Positions 25,760-34,347 of a stretch of DNA of 64,000 nt are shown piece by piece. Location: assembly GCF_013249015.1 (NCBI RefSeq), contig NZ_JABRPL010000001.1, positions 544,318 to 608,317 of the forward strand, given 5' to 3'. The notes under the pieces were generated by a model that saw only the letters and a program-made list of their open reading frames with translations, had not been told where the DNA came from and made no database searches. Every line of letters begins with the position of its first letter. Within the stretch, counting starts at the first letter, position 1. Position numbers and translations under genes: made by a program. This DNA comes from Rathayibacter agropyri. Its GTDB lineage: Bacteria; Actinomycetota; Actinomycetes; Actinomycetales; Microbacteriaceae.

Positions 25760-26329
25760 GTGGATGCGGTGGTCGGAGTGGTGCTCGCGGCGGGCGCGGG
25801 ACGTCGGGCGGGCGGTCCGAAAGCGCTCCGCCGCGACGACGCCGGGACTCCGTGGGTGGAGCACGCCGTGCGGCGGCTCGAAGCCGTCGGGTGCCGGCGA
25901 GTACTGGTCGTGCTCGGCGCCGAGGCCGACCGGGCGCGCCTCCTGGTACCCGTGAGTGCTGGGATCGTCGTGGCGGAGGACTGGTCGGGCGGCCTCTCGG
26001 CCTCGCTCCGAGCGGGTCTCGCCGCGGCACGAGCTGATGCGGCCCGAGGCGATGCGGCCCTGGTGACCCTTGTCGACCTGCCGGACGAGCCCGCAAGCGT
26101 CGGAGCGCGACTCCTCGCCAGCGCTCCGCCCACACCCGGCGTGCTGGCCCGCGCCGTCTTCGCCGGGCGCCCCGGCCATCCGGTGCTGCTGGGCCGCGAG
26201 CACTGGCCGGCGCTGATCGCGACGGTCCACGGCGACTCCGGTGCCCGCGATCTGCTGCGCGCGGCGGGCGCCCGTGAAGTCGAATGCGGTGACCTGTGGT
26301 CGGGAATCGACCGCGACGGGCCACACTAA
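25760..26329 (+). CDS. MobA-like nucleotidyltransferase (MocA-type Mo-cofactor cytidylyltransferase candidate)
   Basis: 189 residues, GTG start. The glycosyltransferase-A-like NTP-binding N-terminus VVLAAGAGRRAGGPKAL and VTLVDLPDEPASVGARLL, with GRPGHPVLLGREHWPAL and HGDSGARDLL, match the MobA/MocA family. In xanthine-dehydrogenase clusters such proteins make the cytosine-dinucleotide form of Mo cofactor. Placement beside purine genes supports that, but CTP versus GTP use cannot be read from the sequence. It converges on the SufU-like gene (five bases between stops). Confidence 0.75.
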   Translation: MDAVVGVVLAAGAGRRAGGPKALRRDDAGTPWVEHAVRRLEAVGCRRVLVVLGAEADRARLLVPVSAGIVVAEDWSGGLSASLRAGLAAARADAARGDAALVTLVDLPDEPASVGARLLASAPPTPGVLARAVFAGRPGHPVLLGREHWPALIATVHGDSGARDLLRAAGAREVECGDLWSGIDRDGPH

Positions 26330-26334
26330 GCCAG

Positions 26335-26745
26335 TCATGCGAGCCCCGCGTCCTCGAGCGCGGCGGCGAGCGCCCGCCAGGCGAGCGTGGCGCAGACCGA
26401 GCGGACGGGATTGCCTGCCACCGCGAGCAGCGCCTCCTCGTCACCTGCGAGCGGACCAGAGCGGCTGGCCATTCCCGCGAGAAACGCGTCGATCCGTCGG
26501 CGCACCTGAGCAACCGGGAGCCCGTCGAGCCCGTCCACCAGCAGCGACGCCGAGCCCTGCGACACCTCGCACCCGCGCCCGCTCCAGGTGAGCCGAACGT
26601 GTTCGGCGGCGCCGTCGACCCGCACCTCGAGGCGATCGCCGCAGGTCGGCGTGATGAGCTCTGCCCGTCCGAGCGCCGGAGCCGGGTCGCTCCGACCAAC
26701 CGGGTGCTTCGCGTGCGCGCGGATCAGCTCCGCCGCCTCGATCAC
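26335..26745 (-). CDS. NifU/SufU-like Fe-S assembly protein
   Basis: 136 residues, GTG start overlapping the stop of the RpiR-type gene (GTGA). It keeps the SufU ligand pattern: Cys and Asp in TPTCGDRLEV, the Gly-Cys of GRGCEVSQGSASLL, and Cys in VRSVCATLAWRAL. It would act as an iron-sulfur scaffold or zinc-dependent sulfur-transfer partner. No sufBCDS genes are nearby; the only Fe-S client in the neighbourhood is the xanthine dehydrogenase. I infer a paralogue dedicated to this cluster. Sequence is divergent from housekeeping SufU (ends without the usual Lys tail). Confidence 0.7.
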   Translation of the reverse strand: MIEAAELIRAHAKHPVGRSDPAPALGRAELITPTCGDRLEVRVDGAAEHVRLTWSGRGCEVSQGSASLLVDGLDGLPVAQVRRRIDAFLAGMASRSGPLAGDEEALLAVAGNPVRSVCATLAWRALAAALEDAGLA

Positions 26746-27596
26746 GGCCGGTCCTCCAGCTCGGCCAGCTCGGCGTAGGCGGCGCTGATGCCCGCGATCC
26801 GCTCCCGTGACTCGCGAACCGACGCACCCAGCACTCCGGAGGCGAGCGCCGCGACCACGCTCATCGCCGCCGCATAACTATCGAACGCCGCGTCGCTGTC
26901 GACGGGGCACTCCAGCCAGACGGCCGCCTGCTCGGCATAGCGGCGAGCGGGCGAGTCCGCGAGCAGCACCACCGGCACGCCCCGCGAGGCGAGCGCGTCG
27001 ACCAGCGCGGCGAACGACGCGGGGCGCCGGCGGAACCCGACCAGCACGACCGCGTCCTCGGCACCCAGCCCAACGAGCTCCTCGCCGAGCGACTGACCCG
27101 GCTGAGGCGCGATGCGCACCCGCCCCCGCGCCTGCGCGAGCTGCTGGCGCAGGTGCAGCGCCACCGGGTAACTGTTGCGCAGGCCGATCACGACCACGTC
27201 CCGAGCGCCCGCGATCACCCGCACGGCCTCCTCCAGCCGCCCGTCGCCCAGCGCCGCAGCGAGCCGCACCAGGTTCGCCCGCTCGCTCTCGAGATGCGCC
27301 GTGAGCGCGTGGCCCTGGCCGTGCACGGGCCCTACCGGCACGCCCGAGTTGCGCAGCGCCCGCGCGTGCTCGCGCACCTCCTGCGAGTTCGAAAATCCGA
27401 GGCGACGGAACAGCCGCGAGACCGTGGCCTTCGACACTCCGCTCTGCTGGGCGAGCTCGGTCGCCGTGTAGACCGCCAGGTCAGCGAGGTGATCGAGGAT
27501 GAAGTCGGCCGCCCGCTGCTCCTGCCGCGAGAGCCCCGCATAGCCCGCATCGATGCGGTGGCCGATGCTCGGTGGGGAGGAGGGTGCCGGGGTCAC
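26742..27596 (-). CDS. RpiR/MurR-family transcriptional regulator
   Basis: 284 residues. The N-terminal HTH (about 10-85) reads GLSRQEQRAADFILDHLADLAVYTATELAQ with the recognition part GVSKATVSRLFRRLGFSN. A SIS domain follows (VVVIGLRNSYPVALHLRQQL ... VVLVGFRRRP), which in this family senses a phosphosugar or similar small ligand. The GTG at 27596 overlaps the allC stop, so the regulator is co-transcribed with the genes it probably controls. Its site may be the dyad at 30132-30148 before pucG; this is inference. Confidence 0.88.
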   Translation of the reverse strand: MTPAPSSPPSIGHRIDAGYAGLSRQEQRAADFILDHLADLAVYTATELAQQSGVSKATVSRLFRRLGFSNSQEVREHARALRNSGVPVGPVHGQGHALTAHLESERANLVRLAAALGDGRLEEAVRVIAGARDVVVIGLRNSYPVALHLRQQLAQARGRVRIAPQPGQSLGEELVGLGAEDAVVLVGFRRRPASFAALVDALASRGVPVVLLADSPARRYAEQAAVWLECPVDSDAAFDSYAAAMSVVAALASGVLGASVRESRERIAGISAAYAELAELEDRP

Positions 27597-28834
27597 GCCG
27601 GGTGCGCTCCCGCGTCGGCGGCAAGCGCCAACGCTGCGGCCTCGAATGCGTCGAGCGCAGTCGCGACGTCGGCCTCGGTGACGTTCTCGTCCGGGTGATG
27701 GCTGACCCCGCCCTCGCAGCGGATGAACAGCATCGCGTACTCGGTGAGGTCGGCGACCGCCATCGCGTCGTGTCCCGCCTTCGAGAACAGCACCATCGGC
27801 TCGTCGTCCCCCGTCGCCCGGATGCCCGCGCGGACGACGTCCTGCAGCGACGCGGACGCGACGACGGCGGGGGCGGAGTGGGTCTCCTCCACCGTCAGCG
27901 CGAGGCGACGGCGCGAGGCTGACTCGGACATCGCGTGCTCGATCGCGTCCCACGCTCCGTCGCGCTGCTCATCGGTCTCGGCCCGCAGATCGAGGCTGAA
28001 TTCCACGCGACCGGGGATGACATTGACGGCTCCCGGGAACGTCTCGAGTCGCCCGACCGTCGCGATCACGCTCCGCTCGCGCGCGATCCGCTCGACGGCG
28101 AGCACCGCCTCCGCCGCACCCGTCAGGGCATCCCGGCGGCGATCGAGCGGCACTCCTCCCGCATGCCCCGCCTTGCCCGTGAGGGTCAGGGCGAAGCGGC
28201 GCGCGCCGGCGATCGACGAGACAACGGCGAGTGCGCGGTCCGCCTCCTCCAGATACGGGCCCTGCTCGATGTGCGCCTCGAGGTAGGCGACGACATCCTG
28301 CGCGTCTCGGGCGGCCTCGCCAATCCGGGAGGGATCGAGACCGAACTCGCGGAACGCCTCCACGAGCGACGTGCCCGCTGCGTCCTCCAGCTCCCACCAG
28401 TGCGGGTCCCAGGTGCCGGCCAGGGCGCGCGAGCCGAGGAGCGCCGTGCCGAAGCGGGTGCCCTCCTCGTCACCGAACGCCACGACCTCGACGGCGAAGG
28501 GGAGCCTGGTCCCCGCGGCGTGCAAGCGCGACACGACACCGATCGCGAGGAGCACTCCGAGGATCCCGTCGTAGCGTCCCGCGTCGGGCACCGTATCGAG
28601 GTGGGAGCCGAGCAGCAGAGCGGGCAACCCTGGCTTGGCGCCCTCGTAGCGGCCGCACTGGTTGCCCGCGGCGTCCTGCCAGGTACGCATCCCGGCGTCG
28701 GTCATCCAGCGTGCGGTCAGCGCGTTCACGCGCGCGTGCTCCGGCGAGAGGTAGACCCGCTCGATCCCGCCGCGGGTGCTCGAGACCGCGGCGAGTTCGT
28801 CGCAGCGGGCCAGGATCGTCGCGGCGTCGATCAT
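27593..28834 (-). CDS. allC: Allantoate amidohydrolase (M20 family)
   Basis: 413 residues; releases ammonia and CO2 from allantoate to give (S)-ureidoglycine. Metal-site motifs: LLGSHLDTVPDAGRYDG, VAFGDEEGTRF, EAHIEQGPYLEE and the C-terminal SHHPDENV. The dimerisation domain includes LTGKAGHAGGVPLDRRRDAL. This is the amidase/hydantoinase-carbamoylase branch of M20. ATG 28834 overlaps the pucG stop. Operon order pucG-allC-rpiR-sufU-like follows the pathway in reverse. Confidence 0.93.
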   Translation of the reverse strand: MIDAATILARCDELAAVSSTRGGIERVYLSPEHARVNALTARWMTDAGMRTWQDAAGNQCGRYEGAKPGLPALLLGSHLDTVPDAGRYDGILGVLLAIGVVSRLHAAGTRLPFAVEVVAFGDEEGTRFGTALLGSRALAGTWDPHWWELEDAAGTSLVEAFREFGLDPSRIGEAARDAQDVVAYLEAHIEQGPYLEEADRALAVVSSIAGARRFALTLTGKAGHAGGVPLDRRRDALTGAAEAVLAVERIARERSVIATVGRLETFPGAVNVIPGRVEFSLDLRAETDEQRDGAWDAIEHAMSESASRRRLALTVEETHSAPAVVASASLQDVVRAGIRATGDDEPMVLFSKAGHDAMAVADLTEYAMLFIRCEGGVSHHPDENVTEADVATALDAFEAAALALAADAGAHPA

Positions 28835-30069
28835 GCGCGAGCCGCCCCGTAGACGTCGTACGCTCCGGCAACTCCGCCGCCGACCGGCGCGGAGGCGCCC
28901 GCGCGACGCAGCACCGCCTCCAGTGCCGCGAGCGTGGTCAGCACCGCATCGGTGCGTGCGTTGTACCCCATGGTGCCGATCCGCCAGACCTTCCCGTGCA
29001 GCGGACCGAAGGACGTGCCGATCTCGATACCGAAGTCCGTCAGCATCTCGCCGCGGACCGCATCGCCGTTCACGCCCTCGGGAATGTGGACCGCGACGAC
29101 ATTGCTCATCTTGTGCGCCAGGTCACCGAAGACCTCCAGGCCCAGGCCCTGCACACCCGCGAGCATCGCGGCACCGTGCAGCGCATGCCGCGCGATTGTG
29201 ACGTCCAGCCCCTCCTCCACGATGAGGCGCGCGCACTCGCGGGCACCGTAGAGCATCGTGGTCGCCTCCGTGTGATGGTTCAGCCGGCGAGGGCCCCAGT
29301 AGTCGAAGACCATGCCGAGATCGAAGTAGTTCGAGCGGACGGGATGCGCGCTCACGGCGTCGCCCTCGTCGCGAATCCCGGCCTCGATGCTCTTGCGCGA
29401 CTCGATCACGGCGACGGCCCGCTCCGAGAACGTCACGGGAGCGGAGCCCGAGGGCCCGCCGAGGCACTTCTGCAACCCGGCCGAGACCGCGTCGAGCCCG
29501 AGCTCGTCGGCGCCGAACGGGTTGCCCGCGAGCGACGCCGTCACGTCGGTGTAGAACAGCGCGCCGTGCTTCTGGCACAGGGCGCCGAGTTCCTCGAGCG
29601 GCTGCGCCATCGTGGTGGACGTGTCGCCGTGCACCACGGCCAACAGAGACGGCTTCACTCGGGCGAGCGCCTCCGCAATCGCCGACACGGGAAACACCTG
29701 GCCCCACTCCGCCTCGATCACGTGCACCTCGGCGCCGCAGCGCTCGGCGATCTCGCGGAGGAGGTGGCCGAAGCGGCCAAAGACGGGCACCAGCACTCGG
29801 TCGCCCGGCTTGAGCATCGAGACGAGGGCGGCCTCGATACCGGCGCGGCTCGTGCCGTCGATGAGCATCGTCTTCTCGTTCCGGGTGCGGAAGACCTGCC
29901 GGTACAACTCCTGCGTCTCGGTCATCGTTGCTGTCATGAACGGGTCGTACTGGCCGACGAGCTGCGCCGACATCGCACGCAGTACCCGCGGATCCGCGGT
30001 GATCGGGCCGGGCCCCATCAGCAGACGTGGCGGCGGGTCGATCGGGAGGAACGTCGAGGGCGCGGACAC
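28831..30069 (-). CDS. pucG: (S)-Ureidoglycine-glyoxylate aminotransferase
   Basis: 412-residue class V PLP aminotransferase converting ureidoglycine plus glyoxylate to oxalurate and glycine. The PLP Lys lies in VSAGLQKCLGGPSGSAP; GPGPITADPRVLRAMSAQLVGQYDP and YTDVTASLAGNPFGAD are family marks. The N-terminal QYDPFMT and partner genes favour PucG over serine-glyoxylate or alanine-glyoxylate enzymes. GTG start at 30069 with AGAGGTGG upstream. First gene of a four-gene minus-strand operon. Confidence 0.88.
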   Translation of the reverse strand: MSAPSTFLPIDPPPRLLMGPGPITADPRVLRAMSAQLVGQYDPFMTATMTETQELYRQVFRTRNEKTMLIDGTSRAGIEAALVSMLKPGDRVLVPVFGRFGHLLREIAERCGAEVHVIEAEWGQVFPVSAIAEALARVKPSLLAVVHGDTSTTMAQPLEELGALCQKHGALFYTDVTASLAGNPFGADELGLDAVSAGLQKCLGGPSGSAPVTFSERAVAVIESRKSIEAGIRDEGDAVSAHPVRSNYFDLGMVFDYWGPRRLNHHTEATTMLYGARECARLIVEEGLDVTIARHALHGAAMLAGVQGLGLEVFGDLAHKMSNVVAVHIPEGVNGDAVRGEMLTDFGIEIGTSFGPLHGKVWRIGTMGYNARTDAVLTTLAALEAVLRRAGASAPVGGGVAGAYDVYGAARA

Positions 30070-30131
30070 GGGACCACCTCTGCGGGAGCGGGAGCGGGAG
30101 AAAAAGCTGTTTCAGTCGCCCAGAGTACGCA

Positions 30132-30148
30132 ACAGACGTTTCGTCGGT
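30132..30148. promoter_or_regulatory. Dyad-symmetric candidate operator upstream of pucG
   Basis: ACaGACG-TTT-CGTCgGT is a 17-bp dyad with one unpaired position in each half. It lies about 63 bases upstream of the pucG start, in the 188-base spacer shared with the divergent DUF222-HNH gene. Position and symmetry suit a repressor site, perhaps for the RpiR-type regulator of the same operon. No other copy was spotted by eye, so the assignment is tentative. Confidence 0.4.
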
Positions 30149-30257
30149 GTTTCGCGGCGGGAGCGGCGTCCCTCCACAGGCGCCGTTCGGGGTCGACTTG
30201 TCCGGCCGGAGCGGTATCGACCCCTCCCGTGTCGGTGGTCGCTGGTTCAATACCTAT

Positions 30258-31583
30258 ATGGCACACGCAGCAATGGCACACGAAACGGAGACAGGACCTG
30301 CGGAGGTTCGCGCGCTCGGCGACCGCGCCGCCCGGCTGGCCCGCTCAGCTTCCCCGCTGCACCTCGCCTCCGCCGAGGCCCTGCACGCGGGGTATCGGGC
30401 GGCGCTGAGGTGTCCGGAGTCGTTCGCGTCCGGTCAGTCCCGCCGGGAGTCGAGCGACCTGGTCGAGCGCTCGATCCGGGCCGAACTCGCGGTCGCGCTG
30501 GGCGTCTCCGAGCGAGTCCTGACACGAGAACTCGAGCACGCACGCCTCCTCGTCGACGACCTTCCGTGCACGCGAGACGCTCTGGCGCGGGCACGTCTGC
30601 GCTGGGAGGCCGGGCAGCTGATCTGCAGTGTCGCAGGCACCCTACCGGCTGCGTCCCGCGCCGAGTTCGACAAGCGTGCCGCCGCACTCGCCGTCACACT
30701 GACGCCCACGCAACTGCGTCGTCGGCTGACGCGGCTGCGGGACGAGCTGCACGACCAGCCGCTCGCTGAGCGCCATGCGCGCGCGTGTGGCGATCGGGCC
30801 GTCTGGGTCACGCCCGAGCACGATGGCATGGCGATGCTGTGCGCCTACCTCCCCGCGCCCGTCGCGGTCGGTGCTCACGCCCGGCTCGACCGGATCGCGC
30901 GCATCCTTCGCGAGGGCGCCGGTTCCGGTTCCGGTTCCGATGACGAGCGCACCCTGGCCCAGCTCCGCGCCGACGCCCTAGCCGACCTGCTGTGCGACGG
31001 AGATGTCACCGGCACTACCCCGGTCCAGGACGACCCGCCAGGTGCACCGACGTTCGTTCCCGGGGTGCGCGCCGACGTCAGGCTGACCGTCTCAGCGAGC
31101 ACGGCCGCGGGCCTCGACGACACTCCCGCCGATCTCGACGGCTACGGGCTTGTCCCCGCCGATGCCGCCCGCCAGCTACTCGACACAGGCGCCTCGTTCA
31201 CCCCGGTCCTGACGCACCCGAGCACCGGCGCGGTCATCTCCGTCGGACGGACGCACCGCCTCCCTCCCCCTCGCATGCGCCTCGCCCTGCATCTGCGCGA
31301 TCAGACGTGCCGCTTCCCCGGCTGCACGAGGCCCGCCGCCTCCGCCGAGGCCGACCACACCATCGAGTGGCGAAACGGAGGCGCTACCGCCCTCGACAAC
31401 CTCGCCTCGCTCTGCGTCGCCCACCACCATGTCCGTCACGGCGACCGCTGGACCTACGTCCTGCATCCCGACGGCGCAGCCGACTGGACCACTCCCACCG
31501 GACGCCGCGTCACCACCCGCCCGCCCGATCCGCCGGCCTGCGCACAAGCGCCGCACTTCGCCGACCCTCCACCGCCGTTCTGA
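30258..31583 (+). CDS. DUF222 / HNH endonuclease-domain protein
   Basis: 441 residues. The N-terminal two thirds is DUF222 (helical; LRWEAGQLICSVAGTLP, LRRRLTRLRDEL). The C-terminal HNH reads CRFPGCTRPAASAEADHTIEW then LCVAHHHVRHGDRW, with the zinc Cys and catalytic His. These proteins are abundant, multi-copy and mobile-like in actinobacteria (13E12-type family); their role is unsettled. A GSGSGS stretch near residue 220 comes from a hexamer repeat. ATG 30258 is used, 30273 also possible. Its neighbours give no functional hint. Confidence 0.8.
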   Translation: MAHAAMAHETETGPAEVRALGDRAARLARSASPLHLASAEALHAGYRAALRCPESFASGQSRRESSDLVERSIRAELAVALGVSERVLTRELEHARLLVDDLPCTRDALARARLRWEAGQLICSVAGTLPAASRAEFDKRAAALAVTLTPTQLRRRLTRLRDELHDQPLAERHARACGDRAVWVTPEHDGMAMLCAYLPAPVAVGAHARLDRIARILREGAGSGSGSDDERTLAQLRADALADLLCDGDVTGTTPVQDDPPGAPTFVPGVRADVRLTVSASTAAGLDDTPADLDGYGLVPADAARQLLDTGASFTPVLTHPSTGAVISVGRTHRLPPPRMRLALHLRDQTCRFPGCTRPAASAEADHTIEWRNGGATALDNLASLCVAHHHVRHGDRWTYVLHPDGAADWTTPTGRRVTTRPPDPPACAQAPHFADPPPPF

Positions 31584-31590
31584 TGCCGAG

Positions 31591-33126
31591 CTACTCCTCC
31601 CAGTCGGCCGCCACGTCGAGCAGCGCCACATCCGACCCCCTCGGGCCCACCAGACACAGTCCGACGGGCCCACCGGCGACTCTCAACCGCGGCATCGACA
31701 GTGCCGGATACCCGCCGATCCCGGCGAGACAGGTCAGCCGGAGGGTCGCCATCCGCGCCGCCTCGACGACCTCCGCAGAGGCGGCGAGGGCAGGCGCGAC
31801 CGACGACGCCGACGGCAGGAGCAGCACGCGGCCACCGAGCGCGGTATCCAGCGCCTCGCGGAACTCCGCCACGTGGGCCCGCGCCCTCGCCTCCGTCGCG
31901 GCGTCCACCTGCGAGGCCGCGTCGAAACGGGCCTGCACATCCGGCGCCAGCACTCCGGGGTGCGCCGCGACCCACGCGCCGTCCGATGCCCACGCCTCCG
32001 CCGCCTGGACCAGCCGAAAGGCCTCCAGCATCTCCCGCAGCGGAGGCAGCTCGATGCGCTCCGCCCCGCGTCCGTCGATCGCCGCCGCGAAGGCTGCCCG
32101 CACGGGAGCGTGCACCCGCTCGAGCAGCGCCTCGGCGACCACGAAGCCGCCGATCGGCACAGTCGCTCCCGGCACAGTCGCTCCCGGCACACCGACGAGC
32201 GCCACCCGCCGCAGCGTCGAGAGGTCCCGCGTCAGCCAGCCGATCGCGTCGAAGCTCGGCGCAAGCGGAAGCAGCCCCTCGACCGGCACCGCCCCGTGCG
32301 TCGTCCGTAGGCCCCAGAGCCCCTGGTACGAGGCCGGCACCCGGATCGACCCGGCCGTGTCGGTCCCGAGGCCGATCGCGGCCTGCCCGAGCGAGACCGC
32401 GGTGGCGGATCCGCTGGAGGACCCGCCGGGCACTGCGCCCGGAACGGCCGGATTCGGCGGTGTCCCGTAGCCGGAGTTGCGCCCCGCGATGCTGTACGCG
32501 AATTCGTCCGTCTGCGCGATCCCACGCACCGAGGCGCCGGCCGCGAGCAGCTGCGCGACGGCCGGAGCAGTCGCCGCCTCCACCCGTGCCCCGGCGAAGT
32601 AGGCCGGCACTCCCGCGCCGATCCGCTGCCCCTCGATCGCGAAGAGGTCCTTCACCGCAACATCGAGCCCGCCGAGGGGTCCGGATCCAGTCGCCGAGAC
32701 GAGCGGAGCCCCGGCGGCCCGCCACACCCGCGCGTCAAGGCTCGGCGCGGGCGCCTGCACCTGGGCGGCGCGCACCCGCCAGACACCGGATTGGCGCGAC
32801 CACAGTTGCGTTACAAGCCCGCGCCCGCCGCGTGTCGGTGCGTTCACGGTCACCGCGAGCGCCGTGTCCGTGTCGATCGCCCGCACGTGCAGCTCGACCA
32901 ACCGCCGCTCCGGCGCTCCCCCGCGTCGACCGCGGAAGCCCGTGATTGCCCCGTGCCCCACCAGCAGTCCGCCGGCGTCACCCCGGAGCGTCGTCGGCGC
33001 ATCGACGAACGCGTCCGCGAGGGCCGCGACGTCGTCCGCCGCGAGCGCCGCCTCGTACGCCTCCACCGCGTCGACCAGCCCCTCCGGCAACTCGCCCTCC
33101 AGCGTCGTCACCTGCGGATCAGGCAT
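31591..33126 (-). CDS. AtzH-like domain fused to amidase-signature hydrolase
   Basis: About 511 residues. Residues 1-125 form a SnoaL/AtzH-like (DUF3225) domain (VDAVEAYEAALAADDVAALADAFVD). The rest is an amidase-signature enzyme: catalytic Lys in DVAVKDLFAIEG, the Ser in GGSSSGSATAVS and the nucleophile Ser in GTDTAGSIRVPAS. The domain pair suggests hydrolysis of a small urea- or carboxyurea-type amide such as allophanate, but that is inference. A 15-bp duplication gives VPGATVPGAT near residue 315. Start ATG 33126 overlaps the acetamidase stop by eight bases. Confidence 0.8.
   Translation of the reverse strand: MPDPQVTTLEGELPEGLVDAVEAYEAALAADDVAALADAFVDAPTTLRGDAGGLLVGHGAITGFRGRRGGAPERRLVELHVRAIDTDTALAVTVNAPTRGGRGLVTQLWSRQSGVWRVRAAQVQAPAPSLDARVWRAAGAPLVSATGSGPLGGLDVAVKDLFAIEGQRIGAGVPAYFAGARVEAATAPAVAQLLAAGASVRGIAQTDEFAYSIAGRNSGYGTPPNPAVPGAVPGGSSSGSATAVSLGQAAIGLGTDTAGSIRVPASYQGLWGLRTTHGAVPVEGLLPLAPSFDAIGWLTRDLSTLRRVALVGVPGATVPGATVPIGGFVVAEALLERVHAPVRAAFAAAIDGRGAERIELPPLREMLEAFRLVQAAEAWASDGAWVAAHPGVLAPDVQARFDAASQVDAATEARARAHVAEFREALDTALGGRVLLLPSASSVAPALAASAEVVEAARMATLRLTCLAGIGGYPALSMPRLRVAGGPVGLCLVGPRGSDVALLDVAADWEE
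32156..32190. repeat. In-frame 15-bp tandem duplication inside the amidase
   Basis: GGCACAGTCGCTCCC (32156-32170) is repeated exactly at 32171-32185, followed by five more matching bases. On the coding strand it gives VPGAT twice. The insertion is in frame and lies in a loop region between the nucleophile Ser segment and the C-terminal helices, so the enzyme may tolerate it. Homologues probably have one copy. Confidence 0.7.
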
Positions 33127-34210
33127 CGAAGTCCGCCGTCCGCACTCGGGCATGCACGCCCTTCACCAGGTCGACCACCTGCGAGATGTCGAAGTCGGTC
33201 GCCGCGCTGAGGTAGGCGTAAGCGTGACCCGGGTCCATGCCGAACCGCGCAACCAGCAGCGCGATCGCCGCCCGCACGCACTTCTGTACGGCGACATCGA
33301 GGTCCTCGTCCAGGCCCGTGGACACCAGGAATTCGTCGGTCTCGCCCATCGGACCGACGATCTCCCCCCACGTTGCCAGCGCCTGCGCCCGCGGAACGAT
33401 CTCGAATCGCACCCGCACCCGCAAGCTCGCCTCCATCGCGGTCAGCGCCACCTCACCGTCGCCCTGCGCGAAGTGCGGATCACCGACGTAGGCGAGTGCG
33501 CCGGGCACCTGCACCGGCAGGTAGAGGCTCGTGCCCGCGGTGAGCAGCGCGATGTCGATGTTGCCGCCGTGCACCCCGGGCGGCACCGAGTGCGGGCGCT
33601 CCCCTCCCGCGACGGCGACACCCATGATCCCGAGGAACGGCCGCAGCACGAACCGCGCCGCCCGTTCACCGCCGGGCACGAGCGGGATGACGCCACGCCG
33701 CACACCAGCGTCGTCCTCGTCCACGTGCACGAACACGCTGAACGGCCCCTCCTGCAGCGGATACTCGCCGGGCAGCGCGCCGCGGCCGTGCCGATTCGAG
33801 ACCACCCCGTAGGGCACCCGCGGCTCGGCCTCGAGCAGCGTCATCCGCAGCAGGTCGCCGGGCTCGGCACCGCGGAGGGCAATTGGCCCAGTGATCACGT
33901 GCGGGCCGTCGTACTCCTGGTGACGGAACGGCCCCTGCGCCGCGAGGGCGATCGCATCGCGCAGCACGCCCTCGGGCGCGACGCCGTGGCGGCCGAAGAA
34001 GGCGAGCGGATCGCGCCCCTGGTCCTCCAGCACCCCCTCGTGACTGAGCGTGTCAATGACGACCTCGGCCCCCGAGTCGACCGTCAGCACCGGCGCATCC
34101 GCCGCGCAGGGGAGCCGTCCCCACAGCACGGTCCCCCGCGTCGCGGGCAGATACTCGACCCCCGCCGGAACTCCTTCGCCGGGCTGGATCGCCCACACCG
34201 CCTGCCGCAT
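33119..34210 (-). CDS. Acetamidase/formamidase family protein
   Basis: 363 residues. The FmdA/AmdA family is recognised from GAEVVIDTLSHEG, ITGPIALRGAEPGDLLRM, HGGNIDIALLTAGTSLYLPV and GDPHFAQGDGEVALTAMEASL (metal-binding His/Asp/Glu positions). It hydrolyses short amides such as formamide or acetamide to ammonia. ATG 34210 begins MRQAVWAIQPGEG; the frame is open further upstream without support. The AtzH-amidase gene follows with an eight-base overlap, forming a two-gene amide-nitrogen operon beside the purine-nitrogen cluster. Confidence 0.85.
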   Translation of the reverse strand: MRQAVWAIQPGEGVPAGVEYLPATRGTVLWGRLPCAADAPVLTVDSGAEVVIDTLSHEGVLEDQGRDPLAFFGRHGVAPEGVLRDAIALAAQGPFRHQEYDGPHVITGPIALRGAEPGDLLRMTLLEAEPRVPYGVVSNRHGRGALPGEYPLQEGPFSVFVHVDEDDAGVRRGVIPLVPGGERAARFVLRPFLGIMGVAVAGGERPHSVPPGVHGGNIDIALLTAGTSLYLPVQVPGALAYVGDPHFAQGDGEVALTAMEASLRVRVRFEIVPRAQALATWGEIVGPMGETDEFLVSTGLDEDLDVAVQKCVRAAIALLVARFGMDPGHAYAYLSAATDFDISQVVDLVKGVHARVRTADFDA

Positions 34211-34347
34211 GTGCGCCCACTTCCCGCACGGCCGGTCCGCGCGCTCCGACCCTAGCCAGCGCGTGTTTCGGCTATATGCACCCGTATGCAACGATTGCGA
34301 GTCGTACAGAACAGGCCCCTCGCCGCCCTCCCAGGACAGGACTTCCC

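Noticed and set aside
30927..30950. GGTTCC hexamer repeat as a regulatory element
   Set aside because: It encodes a GSGSGS linker inside the DUF222-HNH gene.
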